A stretch of DNA of 23,615 bases, taken from positions 1 through 23,615 of the forward strand of contig URFM01000053.1 in NCBI GenBank assembly GCA_900547035.1, read 5' to 3'. Every line of letters begins with the position of its first letter. The stretch's first letter is position 1. A program made the translations under genes and the position numbers. This document shows positions 1 through 7,436 of the stretch, one piece after another. The DNA is from an uncultured Clostridium sp. (GTDB lineage: Bacteria; Bacillota; Clostridia; Lachnospirales; Lachnospiraceae). The notes below the pieces were generated by a model. The model ran no database searches, was not told the DNA's origin, and saw only the letters and a list, made by a program, of their open reading frames with translations.

Positions 1-200
1 GCTGTGAGGATATGCCGCGAAAGTCTATTGACATAAGGCTCACGGATCATCCTCTTCAGCAGAAAAGGGGCAAGTGCACCCTTTTCCTGCCTTCCGGCGA
101 GGACGGGTTCGGGCAGAGCCCGATATTGGGTCAAGGGACTGGTCCCTTGCGGGTTCTCAGGGCAGCGCCCTGAGCCCTCGGAGAGCTTTTTGATTTCGAT
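1..200. repeat. Palindrome-rich block, likely dispersed intergenic repeat
   Basis: Four short inverted repeats lie one after another: AAAAGGG/CCCTTTT (about 63-84), TCGGGC/GCCCGA (109-114 with 118-123), CAAGGGAC/GTCCCTTG (132-139 with 142-149, 2-nt loop) and CTCAGGGC/GCCCTGAG (156-163 with 167-174), the last extended by an outer GGG/CCC. One plus frame is open from base 3 to a TGA at 171-173. One minus frame is open from a TTG at 213-215 to the left edge and contains the residues LLKRMIREPYVNRLSRHIL. Neither has a convincing start or ribosome binding site, and frames open on both strands are expected over GC-rich palindromes. I read it as a structured, probably multi-copy intergenic element. 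The edge could instead be the tail of a gene cut by the window. Confidence 0.5.
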
Positions 201-224
201 ATCTGCACTTTTCAAGGTTCTGTT

Positions 225-251
225 GAGTCAATTTGGCTTGACTCGTTTTTT
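225..251 (+). terminator. Rho-independent terminator for a rightward gene outside the window
   Basis: The stem GAGTCAA (225-231) pairs with TTGACTC (238-244) around a 6-nt loop and is followed by G and six Ts (246-251). The T-run is only on the plus strand, so it suits a transcript entering from the left. In the leftward direction the same hairpin would sit about 25 nt beyond livF, but it is followed by AACAGAACC and not by a U-tract, so termination of the liv operon here would be weaker. Confidence 0.6.
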
Positions 252-267
252 CATAGATTACTTGACA

Positions 268-975
268 CTACCTCTTGTTTCTCGATTTTCCTAGATAAGA
301 TGCAACAATACTCTCATCCGCTGCCAATTCGGCTCCTGTTCCTCTCTTTACAATCTTTCCCTGCTCCAGAACACATGCATGGTGAGCGATGGCAAGGGCT
401 TTTCTAGCGTTCTGTTCCACCAAAAGCACGGAAATCCCATCTTCATTGATTCGTTTGATAATCGACATAATATCATTCACAATCAGCGGGGCCAGTCCCA
501 GGGATGGCTCGTCCAGCAGCAAAACCTTAGGATTAGCCATCAGTCCCCTTGCGATAGCCAGCATCTGTTGCTCACCTCCGGACATAGTTCCGGCTCTCTG
601 CTTTTTGCGTTCTTCCAAACGCGAAAACATCTGATAAGCTCTCCTTATGCCGCTCTCCCGGTCCTTAACCGTATAACCTCCCAGAAGAAGATTTTCTTCT
701 ACCGTCAGGTTAGGAAAAATCCACCGTCCCTCAGGAACCAGGCAAACCCCTTGTTCCACTACCTTATGAGGAGCCGGCTCCAATTTTGTTTCCCCGCACC
801 ATATTTCTCCTTCCTGGGGTTTCAGCAATCCCGCAATGCATTTCATCAGAGAAGATTTTCCTGCCCCATTTGCTCCTACAATGGCAAAAATCTCACCTTT
901 TTTCAACTCGAAACTGACACCCCGTATCGCCTGAATCTTCCCATAAGAAAAGCTTAAATTTTTAATATTCAGCAT
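268..975 (-). CDS. livF: Branched-chain amino acid ABC transporter ATPase LivF
   Basis: 235 aa, one of the two cytoplasmic ATPases that drive high-affinity uptake of leucine, isoleucine, valine or related amides. The Walker A motif GANGAGKS lies near residues 34-41, the ABC signature MSGGEQQ near 131-137, and Walker B VLLLDEPSLGLAP directly after it, followed by the switch-histidine-region stretch LLVEQNARKAL, which has the VEQN form typical of LivF. The length matches the family (about 235 aa). The ATG abuts the livG TAA with no gap, so translation is probably coupled. It is the last gene of the liv operon. LivF relatives also serve urea and amide (Urt/Fmd) transporters; no urease or amidase gene is nearby, so the amino-acid assignment is the default one. 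Confidence 0.93.
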   Translation of the reverse strand: MLNIKNLSFSYGKIQAIRGVSFELKKGEIFAIVGANGAGKSSLMKCIAGLLKPQEGEIWCGETKLEPAPHKVVEQGVCLVPEGRWIFPNLTVEENLLLGGYTVKDRESGIRRAYQMFSRLEERKKQRAGTMSGGEQQMLAIARGLMANPKVLLLDEPSLGLAPLIVNDIMSIIKRINEDGISVLLVEQNARKALAIAHHACVLEQGKIVKRGTGAELAADESIVASYLGKSRNKR

Positions 976-1752
976 TTATTCATCCACCCCCAGATACGCA
1001 GCGATTACATCGGGATTGTTCTGGATCTCATCCGGATTTCCCTCTGCCAGCAAAGTTCCAAAATTCAGTACTGTCATCCGGTCACAGGTGCTCATAATCA
1101 CGTCCATATGGTGATCGATGATCACGATCGTAATTCCCTTTTGATCTCTTATGGAACATACAAAGTCTGAAAGCTGTGCAGACTCCTCCTCATTCATTCC
1201 GGCTGCCGGTTCATCCAGCAGCAGCAATCGTGGTCTTGTCGCCAAGGCTCTGGCAATTTCCAGCCGGCGCTGCATCCCGTAAGGCAGGTTAGAAGCCCTT
1301 TGGTTCCTCTGAGCCGTCAGCCCAACTTCCTTCAGAAGTTCCTCGCAGAAATCACTGGCTTCCTTTTCCTGTTTTCTGCATTTTGACGTGCGGAATAAAC
1401 CATCTAACAAGCTGTAGGATATATTCTGCTGGCAGGCGGTCAACAGATTGTCATAAACCGAGAGATCACCAAACAGCCGAATATTCTGAAATGTTCTTGC
1501 AATGCCTTTCTGAGCAATCACATGTGTAGGAAAACCGTTAATTTTGGATCCCCGGAAAAGAATTTGTCCTTCTGTCGTATCGTATACGCCCGTAATCATA
1601 TTAAACAGCGTAGTTTTTCCTGCTCCGTTCGGACCGATGATTCCATAAATGCTTTTCTCCGGCACCTGAATATTAATATGGTTGGAGGCCGTAATTCCCC
1701 CAAAACGTTTCACAACGTCTTCAAGATGAAGGATGATCTCCTGCTGTCCCAT
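976..1752 (-). CDS. livG: Branched-chain amino acid ABC transporter ATPase LivG
   Basis: 258 aa, the second ATPase of the transporter. Walker A is GPNGAGKTT, and Walker B is LLLLDEPAAGM with the GMNEEE stretch typical of LivG. The signature reads LPYGMQRRLEIARAL instead of the canonical LSGGQ; LivG proteins normally carry a YG-x-Q-RR variant here, so this is a family feature and not a defect. The C-terminal GTLLAEGNPDEIQNNPDVIAAYLG block is also typical of LivG. The ATG follows AGGAGGG with a 7-nt gap, and the gene starts 3 bp after the livM stop. It pairs with LivF as the nucleotide-binding heterodimer. Confidence 0.94.
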   Translation of the reverse strand: MGQQEIILHLEDVVKRFGGITASNHINIQVPEKSIYGIIGPNGAGKTTLFNMITGVYDTTEGQILFRGSKINGFPTHVIAQKGIARTFQNIRLFGDLSVYDNLLTACQQNISYSLLDGLFRTSKCRKQEKEASDFCEELLKEVGLTAQRNQRASNLPYGMQRRLEIARALATRPRLLLLDEPAAGMNEEESAQLSDFVCSIRDQKGITIVIIDHHMDVIMSTCDRMTVLNFGTLLAEGNPDEIQNNPDVIAAYLGVDE

Positions 1753-1755
1753 AAA

Positions 1756-2631
1756 TCAACCCTCCTTCCCTCTGGACCTGAGGCCCACCAGAAAGCTTTT
1801 CGCTCCGGCTATGGTGAATTCCTTGGTCCCCATCAAACCGGAAGGCTTAAAAATAATAACCAGTACGACTAAAAGCCCATAAAATACCATCCTCCACTCC
1901 TGAACCGAGCCAAAACGCAAAATTTCCGGCAGAGGTACCAGAATCAACGAAGCGATAATGGTTCCTGTCAGACTACCGCAGCCGCCAAGGATCACCGTCA
2001 TTACCAGTTCATCGGACTTTACCATAGTAAACATAGAAGGGCTTAAATAGTGCATGTAATGAGCCAAGAGCGCCCCCGATATCCCGCACAGGGCACAGCT
2101 GATACCCATGGCCAGCATCTTGTAATTCGCTACATTTGCGCCTATGGAGGCAGTGGCCAGCTCCTCCTCCCGCACCGCCACGCAGTTGCGCCCCTGCTTT
2201 GAGTTCAAAAAATTTCTTAGGAGAATTACAATAACTACCACAAAAATCAAAACCATAGGGAAGTTTGTTCCTCTGGGAATATCCGTCAGACCTCTGGCGC
2301 CTCCTGTCAAATCAGGAAGATTCTCAATAATCAGTTTTGTCACCTCCCCGATTCCCAGAGTAGCGATCACAAAGTAATCACCCTTCAGCTTCAGGGTGGG
2401 ATAGCCAATCAGCAGTCCAATAGCCAGCGCCGCCAGCATTCCTGTGAACACCCCTGCCAGAACCGGCAGTCCAAAGGTCTTGGTTAACAGCGCGGAGGTA
2501 TAGGCTCCGATTGCCATAAATCCGGCGTGTCCCATAGAGAAAAGGCCGGTGAATCCTGTCAGGATGGATAACCCCAGGATGGCAATCATGTATATTCCAG
2601 TCAAAGTTGCTACACCAATCCAATATGTCAT
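1756..2631 (-). CDS. livM: Branched-chain amino acid ABC transporter permease LivM
   Basis: 291 aa integral membrane permease. The N-terminal GLSILTGFTGLFSMGHAGFMAIGAY region is the LivM/LivH-family membrane signature, and the conserved cytoplasmic loop contains GEVTKLIIENLPDLTGGARGL, the LivM-specific T-GG-x-GL element. About eight hydrophobic segments can be seen. The C-terminus ends in a charged tail after the FKPSGLMG motif that is usual in this family. The ribosome binding site AAGGAGG overlaps the livH stop codon, with 14 nt between the two genes. LivM and LivH form the membrane channel that LivG and LivF energise. Confidence 0.93.
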   Translation of the reverse strand: MTYWIGVATLTGIYMIAILGLSILTGFTGLFSMGHAGFMAIGAYTSALLTKTFGLPVLAGVFTGMLAALAIGLLIGYPTLKLKGDYFVIATLGIGEVTKLIIENLPDLTGGARGLTDIPRGTNFPMVLIFVVVIVILLRNFLNSKQGRNCVAVREEELATASIGANVANYKMLAMGISCALCGISGALLAHYMHYLSPSMFTMVKSDELVMTVILGGCGSLTGTIIASLILVPLPEILRFGSVQEWRMVFYGLLVVLVIIFKPSGLMGTKEFTIAGAKSFLVGLRSRGKEG

Positions 2632-2645
2632 CTCGCCCTACCTCC

Positions 2646-3527
2646 TTACGCTTTATCGTCCGATGCCTTGCCCAGCAGTCCGGCAGGGCGGACAAAGAGA
2701 ACCACAACCAGAAGCAGGTAGGCGAAAATATCTCTCATGGAGGAAGATACATAGCCGGAGATCATCGTTTCTCCGATTCCCAGCAGAATCGCTCCCAAAA
2801 CAGCGCCTGGAATGCTTCCGAGGCCGCCAAATACAGAGCTGATAAACGCTTTGTTTGTCATCGTAGTTCCAAGAGTTGGAAAGGTTGTATATTTGGCCCC
2901 CAACAACGCCCCTGCCAAGCCGGCCAGTGTGCCTGCAATCAAAAATACAATTAAAATCAGCTTCTGCACATTGACTCCCATAAGAGAAGTAGTGTCCAGA
3001 TCAAAGGAAGCACCGCGAATCGCCAAACCGGCTCTGGATTTTCGAATAAACAGCTCTACGCAGATCAACGCGGCAATGCTGACCGCAAAAATGATCAAAT
3101 CTATCTGTCCCACCGTAGCCCCTAAAATATTAATGGACTCGCTGGAGAAGTTCACCGGATATACCCGGAAGCGGCTGCTGAAGGCAATAATAATCAGGTT
3201 TTCGCACATGGTAGAGATTCCCAGTCCGGTAATCAACAGATAGATTCGTCTGGCTTTTTTCTTTAACAGAGGACGGTAACCCAAAAGTTCAATCACCATG
3301 GCCAGCCCGCCTGCCGCCAAAACCGCGATTAAGATTCCCAAAAACAGATTCTGCACCACCAACGAAAGAAAAAAGAACGCACAGAAGGCGCCGATTGTAA
3401 CGGTAATGCTGTGAGCAAAATTGGTAAAGTTCAGCAGACTATAAATCAGCGAATATCCCACTGCCATCAGCGCATAGATGCTGCCAACGGAAAGACCGTT
3501 AACCAGCTGTTGAATAAATAGGCCCAC
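2646..3527 (-). CDS. livH: Branched-chain amino acid ABC transporter permease LivH (GTG start)
   Basis: 293 aa permease with the LivH hallmark N-terminus QQLVNGLSVGSIYALMAVGYSLIY and the C-terminal FVRPAGLLG motif. The loop region GLGISTMCENL and the DTTSLMGVN stretch are also typical. An in-frame ATG lies 66 nt further upstream (3593), but it would add a hydrophilic 22-residue extension with no ribosome binding site. The GTG at 3525-3527 is preceded by GAAGGAGGAATTTCG, an ideal Shine-Dalgarno spacing, and gives the normal N-terminus, so I chose it. The gene lies about 75 nt downstream of livK, the largest gap within the operon. Confidence 0.9.
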   Translation of the reverse strand: MGLFIQQLVNGLSVGSIYALMAVGYSLIYSLLNFTNFAHSITVTIGAFCAFFFLSLVVQNLFLGILIAVLAAGGLAMVIELLGYRPLLKKKARRIYLLITGLGISTMCENLIIIAFSSRFRVYPVNFSSESINILGATVGQIDLIIFAVSIAALICVELFIRKSRAGLAIRGASFDLDTTSLMGVNVQKLILIVFLIAGTLAGLAGALLGAKYTTFPTLGTTMTNKAFISSVFGGLGSIPGAVLGAILLGIGETMISGYVSSSMRDIFAYLLLVVVLFVRPAGLLGKASDDKA

Positions 3528-3601
3528 CGAAATTCCTCCTTCAAAAACGGCGCTGCCGCTTTCACAATGATCTTGCAAAGGCAGCAGCCGCAAACAAGTT
3601 C

Positions 3602-4777
3602 CTATTCGAAACGATACTCATCCAGCTTTACGAATTCTGTTCCTTGAATCTGGAAAATAGATGCGGTACGAACAGGGTTGTGTGTTTCCGGATCCATGGA
3701 AATAACGCTGGTCAGACAAGGTACATCCTTGGCATTTTCCATCTCATCCCGGATTTTTTCCGGATCCGCCTCTCCGGCTTTTTCAATCGCATACTTAATC
3801 AGCTCAAAACAGTCATAGGCCAGGTATGCGTCAGTTCCCCCCTTGTCTGGGTCCATATCCCACTTTTCCTGGAATGCCGTTTTAAATTCCTGCAGACTTT
3901 CCGCATTGACATCCATCGCGCATGGGAATACCGCTCCCTGTACCTCATCCTTCGCAATTTCAAACAAGTCCTGCATCATCCATGCATCCACGCCCAAAAA
4001 CGGCGTCTCGATTCCCAGAGAACGAGCCTGCTGCGCGATCAGGCCTACCTCTTTATAATTGGCCGGAATCATCAGTGCGTCAAAATCTCCAATCTCTTTA
4101 ATTTTGGAGAGCTGCGCTCTGAAATCCACATCTCCCGTCTTATATGCCTCGCTTGCTACAATCTCCCCGCCTTTGGCTTCAAAGGCATCCGTAAAGTTCT
4201 GGGCAATTCCCAAAGAGTATTCACTGGTAATTTCATAGAGAATTGCTACCTTCTCGTATCCCAGCTTATCAATGGCATATCCTCCCATAATATCGCCTAA
4301 CTGCGGGTCAGACAGACAAATCCGAAATGCATACTTACGCACCGATCCGTCTTCCTCTCTTTGGGTTACTTTATAGTTTGTACCAGTGGTGGTGATATGA
4401 GGAATCCCATACTCATCACAAACTTCATCCAAAGCGATAGCTCCTGAAGAAGAGTCCGGTCCAATAAAGGCCACTACACCATCATTCTGGATGGCCTTCC
4501 GGGCAGCATTGGTTGTTTCAACCGCATCTCCCCGGTTATCATAGATCTTTAAGTCTATCTGCTTTCCGATAATTCCTCCATTAGCGTTTGTTTCTTCCAC
4601 CAACATTTTAAGGGTATTGGACTCTACCTCTCCCCAAAGGGCAGATTCCCCAGTTAGAGGACCAATATATCCCAAAACAATAGTATCCTCTTTCTTTGAG
4701 CTGCCGCACCCCGCCAGACTGAGGATAAATGCCGCTGCCAAACACAATGCCATCAGTTTTTTCAATTTTTTCCCCAT
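3602..4777 (-). CDS. livK: Branched-chain amino acid-binding lipoprotein LivK
   Basis: 391 aa periplasmic-binding-protein-type receptor (Peripla_BP_6, type I fold), expected on the outer face of the membrane. The lipoprotein signal peptide has basic residues KKLKK, a hydrophobic core, and a lipobox LAGC with Cys24. After it come the family landmarks GYIGPLTGESALWG, the NANGGIIGKQIDL block and DNRGD. I chose the ATG at 4775-4777, which has GAGGGAG 5 nt upstream. An in-frame GTG at 4781-4783 is possible but touches the ribosome binding site. It is the first gene of the operon. The real ligand (leucine/isoleucine/valine or another amide or amino acid) cannot be read from the sequence. Confidence 0.9.
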   Translation of the reverse strand: MGKKLKKLMALCLAAAFILSLAGCGSSKKEDTIVLGYIGPLTGESALWGEVESNTLKMLVEETNANGGIIGKQIDLKIYDNRGDAVETTNAARKAIQNDGVVAFIGPDSSSGAIALDEVCDEYGIPHITTTGTNYKVTQREEDGSVRKYAFRICLSDPQLGDIMGGYAIDKLGYEKVAILYEITSEYSLGIAQNFTDAFEAKGGEIVASEAYKTGDVDFRAQLSKIKEIGDFDALMIPANYKEVGLIAQQARSLGIETPFLGVDAWMMQDLFEIAKDEVQGAVFPCAMDVNAESLQEFKTAFQEKWDMDPDKGGTDAYLAYDCFELIKYAIEKAGEADPEKIRDEMENAKDVPCLTSVISMDPETHNPVRTASIFQIQGTEFVKLDEYRFE

Positions 4778-4807
4778 ATTCACTCCCTCTTTCCTTTTCT
4801 TTGTTGC

Positions 4808-4829
4808 TCCACACAGTAAACTGTGTGGA
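4808..4829 (-). promoter_or_regulatory. Perfect inverted repeat in liv leader (candidate operator or 5' mRNA hairpin)
   Basis: TCCACACAG and CTGTGTGGA form a perfect 9-bp dyad around a 4-nt centre. It lies just downstream of the predicted transcription start (about +6 to +27) and about 30 nt before the livK start. This is a classic repressor-operator position; on the RNA it would fold as a stable stem-loop without a U-tract. The binding protein is unknown. Confidence 0.55.
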
Positions 4830-4841
4830 ACAGATACTCTT

Positions 4842-4869
4842 ATTTTACAAAAAGTGTATTAATTTTCAA
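4842..4869 (-). promoter_or_regulatory. Predicted sigma-A promoter of the liv operon
   Basis: Reading leftward, TTGAAA (4864-4869) and TAAAAT (4842-4847) are separated by 16 bp in an AT-rich context. The predicted start near 4835 leaves a leader of about 55-60 nt that includes the inverted repeat at 4808-4829. The match is by consensus only. Confidence 0.5.
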
Positions 4870-5111
4870 TTAGACAAATATATGTTTTTCACTGAAGCTT
4901 TACGTACTTTTGTACATACTCTTTTTTATCTTTCCCCAGTATTTTCTAAAATATAGAGAGCAAATTTTATAAAATATCATGAATTATTTGGGGCTTTTCA
5001 TTACTTTTTTAATTATTTTTAGACTTTCGTCCATTTCTTTTATTCAATTTCCCCTAAAATCAATTGTATAATTATTACTATCTATTCTATTTTATTCATT
5101 TCGAAAGATAC
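4870..5111. other. AT-rich intergenic stretch upstream of the liv promoter
   Basis: Very AT-rich sequence between the liv promoter and the terminator of the HD-domain gene. I see no ORF with a ribosome binding site, no riboswitch-like fold and no clear repeat. It may supply UP elements or regulator sites for liv. Confidence 0.4.
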
Positions 5112-5141
5112 AATTAAAAAGGTGCGCCTCATCAGCACACC
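5112..5141 (-). terminator. Terminator overlapping the 3' end of the HD-domain gene
   Basis: On the minus strand GGTGTGC (5135-5141) pairs with GCGCACC (5121-5127), with one G-U pair and a 7-nt loop, followed by TTTTTAATTG. The TGA stop codon of the HD gene lies in the loop, so the upstream arm is made of the last coding codons. Confidence 0.75.
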
Positions 5142-5821
5142 TTGCTCCCATTTGCCACCAGCTTAAACTTCATCCCCAGGGCCTCCGCCGCTCTCCGGCA
5201 CATCATCATCCGCTGGAGGAATATTTCAAAGTAATCCATCACCGTACACATGGAGTCGTCCAGCACCAGGTCCATCTGAATCACCTTTTTCTCCCGGTTG
5301 ACCCTCACCTTTGAGGAGAGGGCCGCGTAATTCACCCGGTCGTGAGCGTCAAAATTGGAGATAATGGGATTCCTCACCCGGTTGCGGCGCACATCGGTTT
5401 TGTCCGCCAGGATTAGCGCCGCCGACACCACGTCCACCGCCGTCCCCGTGGCCTCATCGTGGTGGCCGATGGCTCCCGCAATCACCGCCGCGTCCTTTAA
5501 ATCCATACCCATCTCCTTCAAAATCCCGTAAGCCAGGATTCCTCCGCTGTGGGCGTGGTCGTTGCGGTTGATGCTGTTTCCGATGTCGTGCATATACCCG
5601 GCAATCCGGGCCAGCTCGATGGTATGCTTCCCATACCCCAAATCCTCCAAAAGCCCGGCGGCGGTTTCCGCCACCTTGGCCGCGTGCTTCCTGGAATGTT
5701 CCGTATATCCCAAGACTCCCAGGATTTCATTTCCCCTCTCAATCAGGAGATTAACCTCCTCGCTGCTCCTGACCATCTTGTAGGTTACTTCATTTTTCTC
5801 TTTTTTCTTAACTTCCAACAC
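5132..5821 (-). CDS. HD-domain phosphohydrolase
   Basis: 229 aa cytoplasmic protein of the HD superfamily of metal-dependent phosphohydrolases. Metal-ligand candidates appear in the usual order: His46 (SRKHAAK), His78-Asp79 (GYMHDIGN), His89/His91 (NDHAHSG), His120-His121 (GHHDE) and Asp140 (LADKTD). The six-His arrangement is closer to the multi-metal HD enzymes (YqeK-like) than to simple two-metal ones, but the substrate is not evident. The start is a GTG after a weak AGGAAATGAG site; a TTG one codon later or an ATG at 5776 are alternatives. It lies 37 nt after the PIN-PhoH gene on the same strand and is probably co-transcribed with it, which may suggest a nucleotide or RNA metabolism role. 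Confidence 0.8.
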   Translation of the reverse strand: MLEVKKKEKNEVTYKMVRSSEEVNLLIERGNEILGVLGYTEHSRKHAAKVAETAAGLLEDLGYGKHTIELARIAGYMHDIGNSINRNDHAHSGGILAYGILKEMGMDLKDAAVIAGAIGHHDEATGTAVDVVSAALILADKTDVRRNRVRNPIISNFDAHDRVNYAALSSKVRVNREKKVIQMDLVLDDSMCTVMDYFEIFLQRMMMCRRAAEALGMKFKLVANGSKVC

Positions 5822-5858
5822 TGTTTCTCATTTCCTGTTCTTTCTCTAGTTTTTAATT

Positions 5859-7268
5859 TTACAGCCGTCTGCCTCCGTCCATGGCCAGAGCCGACCGCTC
5901 GCATTCCTTTCCGGTCATGGTAATCTGCCAGCACAGGGAACTCCCCTTCATGTGCTCCGAGGCGTAGCTTAAACCGTTGGTCCTCTCATCCAGGAAGGGC
6001 CGGTCAATCTGCCCCGGGTCTCCCAGCAGGATGATTTTCGTTCCCTCTCCGGCCCTGGTGATGATTCCCTTCACCTGGTTGGGAGTCATGTTCTGGGCCT
6101 CGTCAATAATCAGATAGGTCTTGACAATGGAGCGTCCCCGGATAAAGTTTAATGCCTCCGCCTGAATCAGGCCCCGGTCGAAAATCTCGTCGATTTTGCC
6201 CTTCAGTTCCCGCTCATCCTCATACCGGCTCTCCTCGTTGGAGTCCACCAGCTGTTCCAGATTGTCGATGACCGGCCGCATTAAAGGCGAAATCTTCTCC
6301 TGCTCATCGCCGGGCAGAAAGCCGATGTCCGCGTCAAACTGGGCGTTGGGGCGGCTGACGAGAATCCTCCGGTATTCCCCGGACGGATTGTTCAGTACCT
6401 TCTCAAGACCTACGGCCAGGGCGTAAAATGTCTTGGCTGTACCCGCCGCCCCCTTTACGATTACCAGCGGTGCCTTGGAGGCTGGCTGCATCAGAGCTTC
6501 CTGGAGAAAATACTGGCCTGCGTTTCTTGGGCTGACCCCATAAGGTTTCGCTTTTTTATAGGCTAAGGGAACTACTTTTCCCCCTTCCATGCGGCCCAAC
6601 ATAGTTTTCTTAGCCGACTGATCGCCCTTTAAAACAACAAACTGATTTTCCTCCAGGCAGACCGGCAAAGGCTCCCCGGCCTCATTGACCTGGTAAAGCA
6701 GTTCTGCTCCAATCCCCTTCTTTTTAAACTCCTTTAAATGCTCCTCCGGGACAAAGGCTTCCTCCCGGCCTGTGTACTGCTCCTCTCTGCCGGATACCTG
6801 CTCCGTGGCAAAATCCTCCGCACGAATTCCGATAATTTGTGCCTTAATCCGAAGCAAAATATCCTTGGTGACCAGAATCACCGGCTCCTGACTTTCTTCC
6901 GGACCATTCTGCTCCGAAAGCTCCTCTGCCGCGCTTCTCTTCAGACCCAGACACACCTTTAAAATCCGGTTATCCATCTTCTCCTCCGGCAGGTCCGAAG
7001 GCAACTCTACATCCACAAAATTTTTCTCTACCCGCAGGCAGCCGCCATTTTCCAGAGGGACTCCTTTCAGCAGGTCCCCCTTTTGTCTTAAATTCTCCAG
7101 AATCCGGATAGCGCTTCTGGCATTAGCCCCCCTTTCCCCTTCAGCCTTTTTCAGATGATCCAGCTCCTCCAGAACTACCACCGGCAGCACCACCAGATGC
7201 TCCTCGAAACATTGGACAGCGTAGGGGGCCTGAATCAGTACATTGGTATCAACTACATAGGTCTTCAT
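5859..7268 (-). CDS. PIN-PhoH family protein (RNase-like PIN domain fused to PhoH ATPase)
   Basis: 469 aa. The N-terminal PIN domain (about residues 1-150) begins YVVDTNVLI with Asp7 and continues with acidic positions Glu34/35 (VLEELD), Asp99 and Asp136 (VTKDILL), the usual metal-binding set of a PIN nuclease. The C-terminal PhoH ATPase (about 250-469) has Walker A GAAGTAKT (273-280) and Walker B LIIDEAQN (Asp389), followed by LLGDPGQIDRP. This is the PhoH2/YlaK architecture, reported to couple helicase-like ATPase and RNase activity. The ATG at 7268 follows AAGGAGC by 7 nt; a 21-residue upstream extension in frame lacks a ribosome binding site and was discarded. No phosphate-regulon site was recognised. 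Confidence 0.88.
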   Translation of the reverse strand: MKTYVVDTNVLIQAPYAVQCFEEHLVVLPVVVLEELDHLKKAEGERGANARSAIRILENLRQKGDLLKGVPLENGGCLRVEKNFVDVELPSDLPEEKMDNRILKVCLGLKRSAAEELSEQNGPEESQEPVILVTKDILLRIKAQIIGIRAEDFATEQVSGREEQYTGREEAFVPEEHLKEFKKKGIGAELLYQVNEAGEPLPVCLEENQFVVLKGDQSAKKTMLGRMEGGKVVPLAYKKAKPYGVSPRNAGQYFLQEALMQPASKAPLVIVKGAAGTAKTFYALAVGLEKVLNNPSGEYRRILVSRPNAQFDADIGFLPGDEQEKISPLMRPVIDNLEQLVDSNEESRYEDERELKGKIDEIFDRGLIQAEALNFIRGRSIVKTYLIIDEAQNMTPNQVKGIITRAGEGTKIILLGDPGQIDRPFLDERTNGLSYASEHMKGSSLCWQITMTGKECERSALAMDGGRRL

Positions 7269-7351
7269 AGGCAGGGCTCCTTTTTGATGTTTTGCGCATC
7301 CCAAAGTCATACTTGCTTGCGCAGCCCGCATGACCTTTTGACGCCTGTATC

Positions 7352-7380
7352 ATGATATAAGCATACGTCAGAATTCCCAA
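7352..7380 (-). promoter_or_regulatory. Weak candidate promoter upstream of the PIN-PhoH gene
   Basis: TTGGGA (7375-7380) and TATCAT (7352-7357) are spaced by 17 bp, reading leftward. Both hexamers deviate from consensus. No terminator is visible between the AraC-type gene and this point, so read-through from the regulator gene is also possible. Confidence 0.25.
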
Positions 7381-7436
7381 AGCAAACACCAGACCGGGGT
7401 AAAATCCCTGTAAAAAACATGTGAAACTCCAGCCCT

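Noticed and set aside
28..60. TTGACA at 28-33 as a promoter -35 box.
   Set aside because: No acceptable -10 hexamer lies 16-18 bp downstream on the plus strand.
3..173. Plus-strand partial ORF running in from the left edge to a TGA at 171-173, before the terminator at 225-251.
   Set aside because: Most of it runs through the palindromes, the opposite strand is equally open, and the translation shows no recognisable domain. A real gene tail in the first 60 bases cannot be excluded.
3528..3593. Longer livH using the upstream ATG at 3593.
   Set aside because: It has no ribosome binding site, a hydrophilic leader atypical of LivH, and an ideal GTG start with a strong Shine-Dalgarno sequence lies inside.
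7249..7436. Possible small membrane protein between the AraC and PIN-PhoH genes: a minus-strand frame with the hydrophobic stretch YPGLVFALGILTYAYIMI, overlapping the PhoH start by about 20 nt.
   Set aside because: The frame begins inside the AraC gene, and after that gene's stop it has no ATG or well-placed ribosome binding site (only a GTG without a good site). Hydrophobic translation of T-rich spacer DNA is common.
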